Below, piece by piece: positions 9,982-19,518 of a DNA stretch of 64,000 nt. Under the pieces are notes generated by a model that saw nothing but the letters and a program-made list of their open reading frames with translations, did not search any database and was not told the DNA's origin. The DNA is taken from assembly GCA_013697955.1 (NCBI GenBank), contig JACCVV010000009.1, positions 124,001 to 188,000 of the forward strand, given 5' to 3'. This stretch comes from Tatlockia sp. (GTDB lineage: Bacteria > Pseudomonadota > Gammaproteobacteria > Legionellales > Legionellaceae). Position numbers and translations under genes: made by a program. Position 1 is the first letter of the stretch. Every line of letters starts with the position of its first letter.

Positions 9982-11097
9982 ATGGCTAGAAAAGCTCTTT
10001 ATTTAGCCGGAGGTGGAGCGCGTGGTGCCTATCAGGCGGGTGTGCTCAAAGCCATTGGCCATATCTTACAAGTGAAAACACTCCCCTTTGAGGTTATTAG
10101 TGGTGTGAGCGTTGGCTCAATCAATGCTGCCGTCCTTGCCGAATATGCGAATGATTTTCAATCGGGATTGGAAAAGGTTGAAGAACTTTGGTCTGATATT
10201 CGTAGTGAACAGATTTTTAATGCGTCTAACTACCAGCTCTCCAAGTCCGTTTTGCGTAATCTTAGCAATCTGGTTGTTAAAAATCAGCAATCCAGCAACT
10301 TGCTTGATACTTCCCCTTTGCGTGATTTTATTACTAATATTATTGATTTTGACCTGATAAAAGCGAATATTGCCAGTAAACAGATTGAAGCATTGGAAAT
10401 TATTAGTCACTGCTATGAATCACAACAAACTATTTCATTTTACGAACATGGACCGACTTACTTCGAAGATTGGCATTTTCCTCGACATATCTCGAAAAAA
10501 ACCAATCTTTCGACGGAACACATTCTTGCTTCCAGCGCGCTGCCCCTTTTTTTCCCTCCTGTTACTATTGATGGTCTTCATTATGGTGATGGATCGATGG
10601 GTTTGGTGTCGCCTTTACGGGGAGCAATTCGCTTTCAGGTAGAAAAAGTTTTGGTTATTGGTACACGCCAACCCGCTGTTTTCCATGATGCCGAGCTTCT
10701 GAAACATGGTGAAATTGGCATTGCCAATATCTTAGGCGGGATGTTGAACGGCTTGTTTCTTGATAATCTTGATCGCGATATTGAGATGGTAAATCACATG
10801 AATGATATTGCGCGATTATTATCATTGTGGAAAAAACGCCATTCGCCCTGGCGCCCCATTGAAACCTTTCATTTAAGACCCACTTTTGATATCGGAGCGG
10901 CGGCGCAGGCACAATACAATACGATGCCTGCTTTGCTGCGCATGCTTTTAAATTCTATGGGTGCGAAACATCATTCTGGAGATTTATTAAGTTTCTTGCT
11001 ATTCGAACCGGGATTTACCCGCGAACTTATTAGCCTTGGTTACCAAGACACGTTGGCAAAAGCGGTCGAAGTGCAGAAGTTTTTCAAATCTGGCTAG
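9982..11097 (+). CDS. Patatin-like phospholipase
   Basis: A patatin-domain serine acyl hydrolase of about 371 residues, expected to cleave phospholipids. The oxyanion loop YLAGGGARGAYQAG (7-20) and nucleophile elbow GVSVG (41-45, Ser43) are clear. The Asp of the Ser-Asp dyad lies in YGDGSMG near residue 197, where the common DG[GA] is DGS. There is no signal peptide. The ATG at 9982 is chosen, with a GTG two codons upstream as the alternative; neither has a strong ribosome binding site. The last 14 bases overlap convergent aroE. Several Legionella patatins are secreted effectors, but nothing here proves export. Confidence 0.9.
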   Translation: MARKALYLAGGGARGAYQAGVLKAIGHILQVKTLPFEVISGVSVGSINAAVLAEYANDFQSGLEKVEELWSDIRSEQIFNASNYQLSKSVLRNLSNLVVKNQQSSNLLDTSPLRDFITNIIDFDLIKANIASKQIEALEIISHCYESQQTISFYEHGPTYFEDWHFPRHISKKTNLSTEHILASSALPLFFPPVTIDGLHYGDGSMGLVSPLRGAIRFQVEKVLVIGTRQPAVFHDAELLKHGEIGIANILGGMLNGLFLDNLDRDIEMVNHMNDIARLLSLWKKRHSPWRPIETFHLRPTFDIGAAAQAQYNTMPALLRMLLNSMGAKHHSGDLLSFLLFEPGFTRELISLGYQDTLAKAVEVQKFFKSG

Positions 11098-11890
11098 ATT
11101 TTAATTCCTGTAAAACTTTTGCGCTATCAGGTCGAATTCCATGCCAGATATAAAATGATTCAGCGGCTTGTTCGACTAACATTCCCAGGCCATCTATGCC
11201 TACAACACCTTGTTCGCTTGCCCATTTGACAAAGGTTGTCTTATCGGTTCGGGAATAAGCTAAATCGTAGCAAAGAGTGGTCGATTTCAAAATGAACGGG
11301 GAAAGTGCCATTCGTTCAGTACTCAAACTTGCAGAGGTCGCATTGATAACTAAATCGTAACTTGTTTTTAACTCTTCCATAGAAAGACATTGAATTTGTT
11401 TATATTCAGATTGTAAATTTTTTGCTTTTTCTTGATTGCGATTTACCAGGGTCATACTAGCTATCCCACCTGCAAGTAAAGGCCCCACTATGCCTCGTGC
11501 TGCACCTCCGGCACCTAATAAAAGCACCTGCTTTCCGGATAAATCCACATGTGTTGATAAATCTCTTATCAAACCGATGCCATCGGTGTTATCTGCCCAA
11601 AGTTCATTATCATTTACCCAGAGCGTATTAGCCGCCTTTGCTTGCGTGCAACGTTCTGTTTTGCGCGCGGCGAGCGTAAAGGCATTTTGTTTAAAGGGTA
11701 AGGTAATATTTAATCCCTTGCCGCCTTTGTCAAAAAAAACCCTTACTTCTTCCTCGAAATTACTTTCCTCAGCTATCAGTATTTTTTCATAATCTAATTG
11801 AATACCCAAGAGCTCAGCAAAACGCTGATGGATGTAAGGAGATAAGGAATGGGCAATGGGATTGCCCATGACAGCAAAACGTTTTTTCAT
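11084..11890 (-). CDS. aroE: Shikimate dehydrogenase AroE
   Basis: AroE reduces 3-dehydroshikimate to shikimate with NADPH in chorismate synthesis. The motifs are in order: MGNPIAHSLSPYIH (shikimate binding), NITLPFKQ with the catalytic Lys, NTDGIGLIRDL with the catalytic Asp, the Rossmann loop GAGGAARGI, and NATSAS. The ATG at 11890 gives the usual N-terminus MKKRFAVMGNP and about 268 residues. A TTG at 11914, overlapping the pepN stop, is a possible but less likely start. It follows pepN closely and is probably co-transcribed. It converges with the patatin gene. Confidence 0.95.
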   Translation of the reverse strand: MKKRFAVMGNPIAHSLSPYIHQRFAELLGIQLDYEKILIAEESNFEEEVRVFFDKGGKGLNITLPFKQNAFTLAARKTERCTQAKAANTLWVNDNELWADNTDGIGLIRDLSTHVDLSGKQVLLLGAGGAARGIVGPLLAGGIASMTLVNRNQEKAKNLQSEYKQIQCLSMEELKTSYDLVINATSASLSTERMALSPFILKSTTLCYDLAYSRTDKTTFVKWASEQGVVGIDGLGMLVEQAAESFYIWHGIRPDSAKVLQELKSSQI

Positions 11891-11910
11891 AATGGTCTCA
11901 TGGGAACAAG

Positions 11911-14493
11911 TCAAACTTTCAGGCTTTTCTCCACAATTTCTCTCAGATCACGAGAGAGATCCTGTTTTTCAAGATAAGTTAACTGCTCTGTCATCAATTT
12001 TTGGCGACTCGCATCAAAACGGTGCAGTCGAGTGAATGGTGTTGCCAAGCGGGAGGCTATTTGTGGATTGATTTTATCCAACAGAATCAACATTTCGGTT
12101 AAGAAAGCGTATCCGCTTCCATTTGCAGCATGAAATTGACGCAGATTTGACTGGCAGAAAGCGCCAATAAGCGCTCTTACTTTATTGGGATTTTGGATGC
12201 TAAAGGCGGGATGATTTAATAGCTCTTTCACTTTGGAAAGTGTATCTGCATTTTCACTGCAAGCTTGAATAGAAAACCATTTATCTAAAACGAGTTCATC
12301 TTCTGACCATTGTCTATAGAAAACATTGACTGCTTCTTCTCTAATGTCAGCTTGTGAAACATTATTCAAGGCGGAAAAACTGGCTATTTGATCAGTCATT
12401 GTTTTAGCTTTTGAAAACTGTTCCTGACAAAGCTGCAGCGTATTTGTTTCATCGGCTTTCATCATAAACCAAAGACAAAGATTTCTTAATTTCCTTTGGG
12501 CGAAAGCTTCGGCATACATGCCATGGTCTTCTTTTTGCCAAAGTGTTTTATACATCGAAGCCATAGTTGGGTAGAGTTGCTTGCCAAGTTCAGCTCGAAA
12601 AAAATCTCTGACATTTTCGACTGCGTCGACATCGACAAAATCTAAGGTTGAGGCTAAATCTTCAAAACCAGGCGGTGTCAACAAATCAGCTCTTAATGCC
12701 TGATCAAGAGACTCATCTTCTAAAACCTGTCGAAAAGCATCAACTAACTTTGGAGGAATCTGCCATTGTTCAGTCGAGTGATTTAAATAAAACTTCAAAC
12801 AATTCAAAACCAAACGCTGGGAGGCGTCCCATTTGGCAAAACCGTTTTTTTCAAAACTTAAGAGAGCGAGTAAATCCTCTTCGCTTTGGTCGAAATTCAA
12901 TTTAATCGGGGCTGAAAAATCACCTAATAATGAAACAATGGGCTTAGACTTGAGTCCTGTAAAACTAAAACTCTGTTGCGTTTCTTTAAGTTCTAAAATG
13001 TCATTTTCAACAGTTAACGATTGACCTTCTTGGCTAAATAAGGCAACGCGAATAGGAATATGAAACGGTTTTTTCATTATGGTTTCGGCCGTTGGCCGGC
13101 AAGATTGCGTCATTGTTAAAGTCAATTTGTCATCTTCAAAAGAACTGGATACTTGCACCTCAGGCGTGCCTGCTTGACTGTACCAAAGCTTAAGTTGTTT
13201 AAAATCCACTTGGTTGGCATCTTCCATCGCGGCAACAAAATCATCAATAGTAACAGCATGCCCGTCGTGACGCTCAAAATATAAATCCATACCTCGGCGA
13301 AACCCTTCTTTACCTAACAGCGTATTTTGCATGCGAATGACTTCAGCACCTTTGTTGTATACGGTTGCTGTATAAAAATTATTGATTTCCTGATAAGCCT
13401 CGGGTCGAACAGGGTGAGCCATAGCACCTGCATCCTCGGGAAATTGAGCGTTGCGCAGCACTTTAACATCAGCAATACGGTTAACGTCTCGAGAATTCAT
13501 ATCGCGGGAAAATTCCTGATCGCGAAATACGGTTAGCCCTTCCTTTAAACTTAATTGAAACCAGTCGCGGCAGGTAATGCGGTTTCCAGTCCAGTTATGA
13601 AAATATTCATGACCGACAACGCCTTCAACATCGGCAAAGTCTTGATCAGTTGCTGTATCAGGACGTGCAAGTATGTATTTTGAATTAAAAACATTTAAGC
13701 CTTTGTTTTCCATCGCACCCATATTGAAATCGCTAACTGCAACGATCATCAAAATAGTAAGATCATATTCTAGACCATAGACTTCCTCATCCCAGCGCAT
13801 GGCCTTTTTCAAAGACTCCATGGCATGGCCACATTTGTCTTCATTACCCGGTTCAACATAAATTCTTAAATCAACAGTTTTGCCCGATGTGGTCACAAAT
13901 TGATCCTGAATAAAAGCTAACTGGCCAGCAACCAATGCAAACAAGTAGGACGGCTTTTTAAAAGGATCTTCCCATTGCACCCAATGTCTTCCATTTTCAA
14001 GCTCGCCTGCGCCAATTAAATTGCCATTAGAAAGCAAAACTGGATAGTCTGCTTTATCTGCTCTAATTTTGGTCTTATATTTAGCCAATACATCAGGCCT
14101 ATCTAAATAGAAACTGATACGGCGGAATCCTTCTGCCTCGCATTGTGTACAGAACAGATGATTGGAACGATAAAGGCCTGATAATTGAGTATTGTTTTGC
14201 GGCTCTATTCGGGTGGTTATTTCAAGTTCAAAGGCATCCGGACAATTGTCTATGAATAAATCACCCTTTTCTAAACGATAACTATTTTTATCAAGGGGCT
14301 TTGAATCCATGCTAATACTGATTAGTTCCAACTCATCGCCAAATAAATGCAAAGCGCCTGGAGCCTGGCGCTTAAATTGCATTCTATTAATTACTATTGC
14401 GTGGGTATCGAAAAGGTCAAAATCCAGATCTACGGTGCTGATATTGAAAGAAGGGGCCTGATAATCTTTTCGGTAAATGGTTTGGGCTGGCAT
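11911..14493 (-). CDS. pepN: Aminopeptidase N (M1 family, alanyl aminopeptidase)
   Basis: A cytosolic zinc metallo-aminopeptidase that trims N-terminal residues from peptides. The 860 residues match E. coli PepN in length and domain order: an N-terminal beta domain, the exopeptidase motif GAMENKGLN, the zinc site HEYFHNWTGNRITCRDWFQ with the third ligand in LKEGLTVFRDQEF, and the C-terminal alpha-solenoid. The ATG at 14493 gives the typical N-terminus TIYRKDYQAP. Its stop lies 21 bases before the aroE ATG. Transcribed divergently from prkA. Confidence 0.96.
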   Translation of the reverse strand: MPAQTIYRKDYQAPSFNISTVDLDFDLFDTHAIVINRMQFKRQAPGALHLFGDELELISISMDSKPLDKNSYRLEKGDLFIDNCPDAFELEITTRIEPQNNTQLSGLYRSNHLFCTQCEAEGFRRISFYLDRPDVLAKYKTKIRADKADYPVLLSNGNLIGAGELENGRHWVQWEDPFKKPSYLFALVAGQLAFIQDQFVTTSGKTVDLRIYVEPGNEDKCGHAMESLKKAMRWDEEVYGLEYDLTILMIVAVSDFNMGAMENKGLNVFNSKYILARPDTATDQDFADVEGVVGHEYFHNWTGNRITCRDWFQLSLKEGLTVFRDQEFSRDMNSRDVNRIADVKVLRNAQFPEDAGAMAHPVRPEAYQEINNFYTATVYNKGAEVIRMQNTLLGKEGFRRGMDLYFERHDGHAVTIDDFVAAMEDANQVDFKQLKLWYSQAGTPEVQVSSSFEDDKLTLTMTQSCRPTAETIMKKPFHIPIRVALFSQEGQSLTVENDILELKETQQSFSFTGLKSKPIVSLLGDFSAPIKLNFDQSEEDLLALLSFEKNGFAKWDASQRLVLNCLKFYLNHSTEQWQIPPKLVDAFRQVLEDESLDQALRADLLTPPGFEDLASTLDFVDVDAVENVRDFFRAELGKQLYPTMASMYKTLWQKEDHGMYAEAFAQRKLRNLCLWFMMKADETNTLQLCQEQFSKAKTMTDQIASFSALNNVSQADIREEAVNVFYRQWSEDELVLDKWFSIQACSENADTLSKVKELLNHPAFSIQNPNKVRALIGAFCQSNLRQFHAANGSGYAFLTEMLILLDKINPQIASRLATPFTRLHRFDASRQKLMTEQLTYLEKQDLSRDLREIVEKSLKV

Positions 14494-14621
14494 GAACCTT
14501 GCTCCGTGATAAAAGAAAAAAGTGTAGTAACTTCTATAATATGAATGATACTACTGACGAAATGCAAAAGAATCAAAGAAAAGCGTCTTTCCTGCCGAGG
14601 GAATGTAAAAGGGGATAGCTC

Positions 14622-16553
14622 ATGAGCACAAATGATTTTTTAACAAATTATACGAAACGCTTTGTTGAGAATACAGCAGAAGAATTGAGTCTCGATGAAT
14701 ATCTCGAACTCTGCAAAACTGACCCTTCTGCCTATGCCAATCCAGCTGAACGTCTATTAATGGCCATTGGCGAGCCTGAGCGGGTTGACACTCGCCATGA
14801 CCCTGTTCTCTCACGAATTTTTTCAAATAAAGTGATTTCCCGTTATCCAGTTTTCAAAGAATTTTTTGGAATGGAAGAGCCTATCGAACAAATTGTGGGC
14901 TTTTTAAAACATTCTGCCCAAGGTTTGGAAGAGACTAAACAGATTCTTTATTTACTCGGTCCTGTTGGCGGCGGTAAATCTTCATTAGCAGAAAAAATGA
15001 AAGATTTAATGGAAAAAGTGCCCTTTTACGCCATCAAAGGTTCTCCAGTTCATGAATCCCCACTTTCTCTTTTTGACCCTGATGAAGACGGACAACTTTT
15101 ACTCGAACGCTTTGGTATTCCATCTCGCCATCTCCGTTATGCAATGTCTCCCTGGGCCATAAAACGTCTGCAGGAATTCAATGGCGACATCAGCCAGTTT
15201 CGCGTCGTGAAGATTAAACCTTCACGCATGAAGCAAATTGCCATTTCCAAAACAGAGCCAGGTGATGAGAATAATCAGGATATTTCTTCTTTAGTCGGTA
15301 AGGTCGATATTCGTAAACTAGAGGAATTTTCTCAGGATGATCCCGATGCTTACAGCTATTCCGGAGGTCTTTGCCGTGCCAACCGCGGGATGATGGAATT
15401 TGTGGAAATGTTTAAGGCGCCGATCAAGGTGCTTCATCCTTTATTAACAGCAACTCAGGAAGGTAACTACAATGCCACTGAGGGCTTATCAGGGCTTCCC
15501 TTTGAAGGAATTATTGTTGCACATTCCAACGAATCCGAGTGGCAAACATTTCGCAACAATAAAAATAATGAAGCCTTTATTGACCGGATCAATATCGTCA
15601 AAGTTCCCTATTGTCTAAGAATTTCAGAAGAATTACGCATTTATCAAAAATTGCTCGACAATAGTTCTTTAACAGAAGCCCCTTGTGCTCCTGGAACGTT
15701 GGAAATGCTGGCCCAATTTTCAATACTAACCCGCCTTAAAGAACCTCAAAACTCCAGCATTTATTCAAAAATGCGAGTTTATAATGGCGAATCGCTCAAA
15801 GATACGGATCCGAAGGCAAAGTCTTACCAGGAATATCGAGATTTTGCCGGCGTTGATGAAGGAATGAGCGGAATTTCGACACGATTTGCCTTTAAAATTT
15901 TATCCAAAGTCTTCAACTTCGATCATTTTGAAGTTGCTGCTAACCCGGTTCATTTACTTTATATATTAGAAAGACAAATTGAACAGGAACAGTTCCCGCA
16001 AGAGCAGCAAGAAAAATATTTTAACTTTATTAAAGAACATTTAACTCCCAAATATGTCGATCTTATCGGCAAAGAAATTCAAACCTCCTATTTGGAATCT
16101 TATTCAGAATATGGCCAAAATATCTTTGACCGTTATGTCACTTATGCTGACTTCTGGATACAAGACCAGGATTACCGTGATCCCGATACGGGTGAAATTT
16201 TTGACCGGGGCTCACTCAATTCAGAATTAGAAAAAATTGAAAAACCGGCTGGAATTTCCAATCCCAAGGATTTCCGCAATGAGGTTGTTAACTTTGTGCT
16301 CAGAGCTAAGGCTAACAATAATGGTAAAAATCCGGCCTGGAATAGCTATGAAAAATTGCGATCGGTTATTGAAAAGAAAATGTTTACCAATACCGAAGAT
16401 TTACTTCCTGTGATTTCTTTCAATGCAAAAGCTTCTGAAGATGACAAGAAAAAGCACGAAGAATTTATTGCGCGCATGGTTGATAAAGGCTATACCCGCA
16501 AGCAGGTCAGGTTGTTGTGTGAATGGTATCTAAGGGTTAGAAAATCGCAATAA
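14622..16553 (+). CDS. prkA: PrkA/YeaG family AAA+ protein (serine protein kinase PrkA)
   Basis: A 643-residue PrkA-type protein, classically called a serine kinase. It combines an N-terminal AAA+ ATPase with a C-terminal kinase-like PrkA domain; an AAA+ protease role has also been proposed for the Bacillus homologue. Walker A reads GPVGGGKSSLAEK near residues 110-122, in the typical context GLEETKQILYLLGPVGGG. The rest of the family is recognisable, including DPDAYSYSGGLCRANRGMMEF. AGGGG is seen 7 bases upstream of the ATG. It heads the conserved prkA-yeaH-spoVR operon, which is linked to starvation and sporulation-like stress and under RpoS control in E. coli. No promoter was assigned. Confidence 0.96.
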   Translation: MSTNDFLTNYTKRFVENTAEELSLDEYLELCKTDPSAYANPAERLLMAIGEPERVDTRHDPVLSRIFSNKVISRYPVFKEFFGMEEPIEQIVGFLKHSAQGLEETKQILYLLGPVGGGKSSLAEKMKDLMEKVPFYAIKGSPVHESPLSLFDPDEDGQLLLERFGIPSRHLRYAMSPWAIKRLQEFNGDISQFRVVKIKPSRMKQIAISKTEPGDENNQDISSLVGKVDIRKLEEFSQDDPDAYSYSGGLCRANRGMMEFVEMFKAPIKVLHPLLTATQEGNYNATEGLSGLPFEGIIVAHSNESEWQTFRNNKNNEAFIDRINIVKVPYCLRISEELRIYQKLLDNSSLTEAPCAPGTLEMLAQFSILTRLKEPQNSSIYSKMRVYNGESLKDTDPKAKSYQEYRDFAGVDEGMSGISTRFAFKILSKVFNFDHFEVAANPVHLLYILERQIEQEQFPQEQQEKYFNFIKEHLTPKYVDLIGKEIQTSYLESYSEYGQNIFDRYVTYADFWIQDQDYRDPDTGEIFDRGSLNSELEKIEKPAGISNPKDFRNEVVNFVLRAKANNNGKNPAWNSYEKLRSVIEKKMFTNTEDLLPVISFNAKASEDDKKKHEEFIARMVDKGYTRKQVRLLCEWYLRVRKSQ

Positions 16554-16572
16554 ACCGTGGTTAAGGATTAAC

Positions 16573-17835
16573 ATGTCGCAACTGATAGATAGACGGCAGA
16601 ATGCAGGAAAAAAAAGTACAGTTAATCGTCAACGTTTCCTGCGCCGTTACAAAAATCAAATCAAACGAGCTGTATCTGAAGCTGTCGGCAAGCGTTCTAT
16701 TACTGAAATTGATCAGGGCGAACAGATATCCATTCCCGCCAAAGATATTACCGAACATCGTTTTCACCGCGGCAAAGGCGGTCGGGTTGAACGAATATTT
16801 CCAGGCAATGATGAGTTCTTAAAAGGCGACAGAGTCAAACGCCCAAGCGAAGGTAATGCTGGTAGTGGCGGTCAGGCCAGCAATACTGGCGAAGGTGAAG
16901 ACGATTTCGTTTTTCAACTTTCTCGTGAAGAATTTCTTGAATTGTATTTTGAAGATTTGGAACTTCCAGACTTGGTCAAAAAAGAATTAGCAAGGCTAAC
17001 TACCTATAAATCAGTGAGGGCAGGCGTCAGTAGTAGCGGCATTCCAGCAAATATTAATGTGCTTCGATCCATGCGGCAAGCAACCGGTCGGCGCGTGGCC
17101 TTGGCTTCTCCTTATAAACGTCAGTTGCGTCAGGCAGAAAAAGAATTGGCCGAACTTAATGAAAGTGCTAGCCAAGATAAGGTCAATATCTTGCGCCTTG
17201 AACGCGATATCAAATTCCTTAAGAAAAAAATTGCTGCGGTTCCTTTTATTGATACCATTGATTTGCGCTATAACAATCGTATCAAAATTCCTGCACCCTC
17301 CACTCAGGCAGTTATGTTTTGCATTATGGACGTTTCCGGGTCAATGGATGAAGCTAAAAAAGACATTGCAAAACGATTTTTCATATTGCTCTATCTCTTT
17401 CTTACTAAAAATTATGAAAAAATTGAGCTGGTTTTTATTCGACACCATACTTCGGCAAAAGAAGTCAGTGAAAATGAGTTTTTCTACTCAAGAGAAACCG
17501 GCGGCACTGTCGTCTCTAGCGCTTTGGAATTATTAAACAACGTGATTGAAAGTCGTTTTCCTGTTTCTACGTGGAACATTTATGTTGCACAAGCCTCAGA
17601 TGGCGATAACTGGAACGCTGATTCTCCTTATTGCCAGGAGCTTTTGCAGGATAAAATAATGCCTCTGCTGCAATATTTTGCCTATATTGAAATTATGCCG
17701 CGTCATCACCAAAGTCTTTGGGAAGTCTATCAACAGGTTAAATCCTTTTATCCGAATTTTGCAATGGAAAATATTGATAAGGTGGCTGATATCTACCCCG
17801 TTTTTCGCGAGTTATTTAAAAGGAAAACAACATGA
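16573..17835 (+). CDS. yeaH: YeaH/YhbH family protein (DUF444, VWA-like)
   Basis: The 420-residue DUF444 partner of PrkA. The family N-terminus LIDRRQNAGKKSTVNRQRFL is intact, followed by a basic linker and GKGGRVERIFPGNDEF. The C-terminal half is a von Willebrand A-like domain with the metal site DVSGSM near residue 251 and GGTVVSSAL, typical of the MIDAS threonine loop. Its biochemical role is unknown. Context and family suggest a cytosolic stress-response partner of PrkA and SpoVR. It lies 19 bases after prkA and overlaps spoVR by ATGA. Confidence 0.95.
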   Translation: MSQLIDRRQNAGKKSTVNRQRFLRRYKNQIKRAVSEAVGKRSITEIDQGEQISIPAKDITEHRFHRGKGGRVERIFPGNDEFLKGDRVKRPSEGNAGSGGQASNTGEGEDDFVFQLSREEFLELYFEDLELPDLVKKELARLTTYKSVRAGVSSSGIPANINVLRSMRQATGRRVALASPYKRQLRQAEKELAELNESASQDKVNILRLERDIKFLKKKIAAVPFIDTIDLRYNNRIKIPAPSTQAVMFCIMDVSGSMDEAKKDIAKRFFILLYLFLTKNYEKIELVFIRHHTSAKEVSENEFFYSRETGGTVVSSALELLNNVIESRFPVSTWNIYVAQASDGDNWNADSPYCQELLQDKIMPLLQYFAYIEIMPRHHQSLWEVYQQVKSFYPNFAMENIDKVADIYPVFRELFKRKTT

Positions 17836-19349
17836 AACAAGCGCCGCTATCAACTGGCTCCGATTGGACCTTTGAATTAATCCAGACCTACGATAGAGAA
17901 ATAGCTCGCCTGGCAAAGGATTTTAGACTCGAAACTTATCCGAATCAGATTGAAGTCATTAGTGCTGAGCAAATGATGGACGCTTATGCCTCGGTCGGCA
18001 TGCCAATTGGCTATCATCACTGGTCGTTTGGAAAACATTTTGTGGGTGTTGAAAAATCATACCGCCGCGGTCAAATGGGTTTAGCTTATGAATTGGTCAT
18101 CAACTCAAATCCTTGCATCTCCTATTTGATGGAAGAAAACACCATGGCGATGCAAGCCCTGGTTATTGCTCATGCCTGTTATGGACATAATTCCTTTTTC
18201 AAAAATAATTACCTTTTCAAAATGTGGACTTCAGCAGATGCCATTATCGATTATCTGGTTTTTGCCCGAAACTACATCAGCGAATGCGAGCAACGCCATG
18301 GCATTGATGAAGTGGAAACCATTCTTGACGCCTGCCACTCCTTGATGAATTACGGGGTTGATCGTTATAAACATCCTGCTTCTTTATCTATTCAAGAAGA
18401 AAAAATTCGCCAGCAAAATCGCGAAATTTATCTTCAATCACAGGTCAACGAGCTATGGCGAACCATTCCGAAGTCTAAAGCTATTGATGGCAATGGACGG
18501 AAAAGACGTTTTCCGGAAGACCCTCAGGAAAATATTCTTTACTTTATCGAAAAAAATGCACCCTTACTCGAGCCTTGGCAACGAGAAATCGTACGTATTG
18601 TGCGTAAAATTGCTCAATATTTTTACCCTCAAAGTCAAACCAAAGTGATGAACGAAGGTTGGGCCTCCTTTTGGCATTACACACTTATTAATGCACTTTA
18701 TGATGATGGGCTTGTTACTGATGAATTCATGTTGGAAATTTTGCAAAACCACACCAATGTAATCGTCCAACCTGCCTTTAATAGTCCCTATTTTAACGGC
18801 ATCAACCCTTATACTTTGGGTTATCATATATTTCAGGACATCAAACGAATTTGCCAGAATCCCACAGAAGAAGACAAACGCTGGTTTCCTTATCTGGCAA
18901 ATAGTGACTGGCTAACAGGCCTTGATACTGCAATGCGTAACTTCAAAGATGAAAGTTTCATTGCCCAATATCTATCGCCTCATTTAATACGTGAATTGAA
19001 GTTATTCTATATTATTGATGATGATAAAAATCCCGATTTACTTGTAGGCGCAATCCATGATGAGCATGGTTATCAGTTGATTCGTGAAGCTTTATCAAGA
19101 CAGTATAATCTGGGTTCAATAGAGCCAAACATTCAAGTTTATTCTGTCGATGTTGAAGGCGATCGTTCCTTGACCTTGCATTATGCTCAACAAGACCGTG
19201 TGCCAATGGGTGAAAACACTCCAGAAGTACTTAAACATCTCTATACACTTTGGAAATTTCCGATCGTTTTACAAACTGTAGACGAACAGGGGCAAATCAG
19301 AGCTGAATATCATTGTCCCCCGGCGCCAACGCCAAAGCCTCCCGGGTAA
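17832..19349 (+). CDS. spoVR: SpoVR family protein (YcgB-like)
   Basis: A 505-residue SpoVR family protein. Bacillus SpoVR is needed for spore cortex formation; in non-sporulating proteobacteria the homologue YcgB is a stationary-phase protein of unknown chemistry. Characteristic segments are GMPIGYHHWSFGKHF, HACYGHNSFFKNNYLF, MNEGWASFWHYTLIN and NPYTLGYHIFQDI. The conserved His and Glu residues in these stretches look like metal ligands. The ATG overlaps the yeaH TGA, so it is the third gene of the operon. A weak hairpin near 19398-19410 followed by CTTTTT may terminate it. Confidence 0.95.
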   Translation: MKQAPLSTGSDWTFELIQTYDREIARLAKDFRLETYPNQIEVISAEQMMDAYASVGMPIGYHHWSFGKHFVGVEKSYRRGQMGLAYELVINSNPCISYLMEENTMAMQALVIAHACYGHNSFFKNNYLFKMWTSADAIIDYLVFARNYISECEQRHGIDEVETILDACHSLMNYGVDRYKHPASLSIQEEKIRQQNREIYLQSQVNELWRTIPKSKAIDGNGRKRRFPEDPQENILYFIEKNAPLLEPWQREIVRIVRKIAQYFYPQSQTKVMNEGWASFWHYTLINALYDDGLVTDEFMLEILQNHTNVIVQPAFNSPYFNGINPYTLGYHIFQDIKRICQNPTEEDKRWFPYLANSDWLTGLDTAMRNFKDESFIAQYLSPHLIRELKLFYIIDDDKNPDLLVGAIHDEHGYQLIREALSRQYNLGSIEPNIQVYSVDVEGDRSLTLHYAQQDRVPMGENTPEVLKHLYTLWKFPIVLQTVDEQGQIRAEYHCPPAPTPKPPG

Positions 19350-19456
19350 TTTATTAGTCAGAATGTCATAAAAATATACCTAATTGTCCTCTTAGTGCTT
19401 GGTAACAAGTAACTTTTTCCTTAAAAAAGGACGTCGAAATTTGTCGCCGATCTTAT

Positions 19457-19471
19457 TGATAATCATTTTCA
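19457..19471 (+). promoter_or_regulatory. Candidate Fur box
   Basis: TGATAATCATTTTCA matches the 7-1-7 Fur consensus TGATAATnATTATCA at 14 of 15 positions, counting the free central base as a match. It overlaps a possible -35 (TTGATA, 19456-19461) and spacer of a promoter whose -10 could be TATAAA at 19477-19482, a place where iron-loaded Fur would block transcription of the gene starting at 19519. Read by eye only; no footprint or expression data. Confidence 0.55.
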
Positions 19472-19518
19472 TTTGTTATAAAGTTGCATTTCCTTTTGAA
19501 CTGCCTCTTAGGTGAACA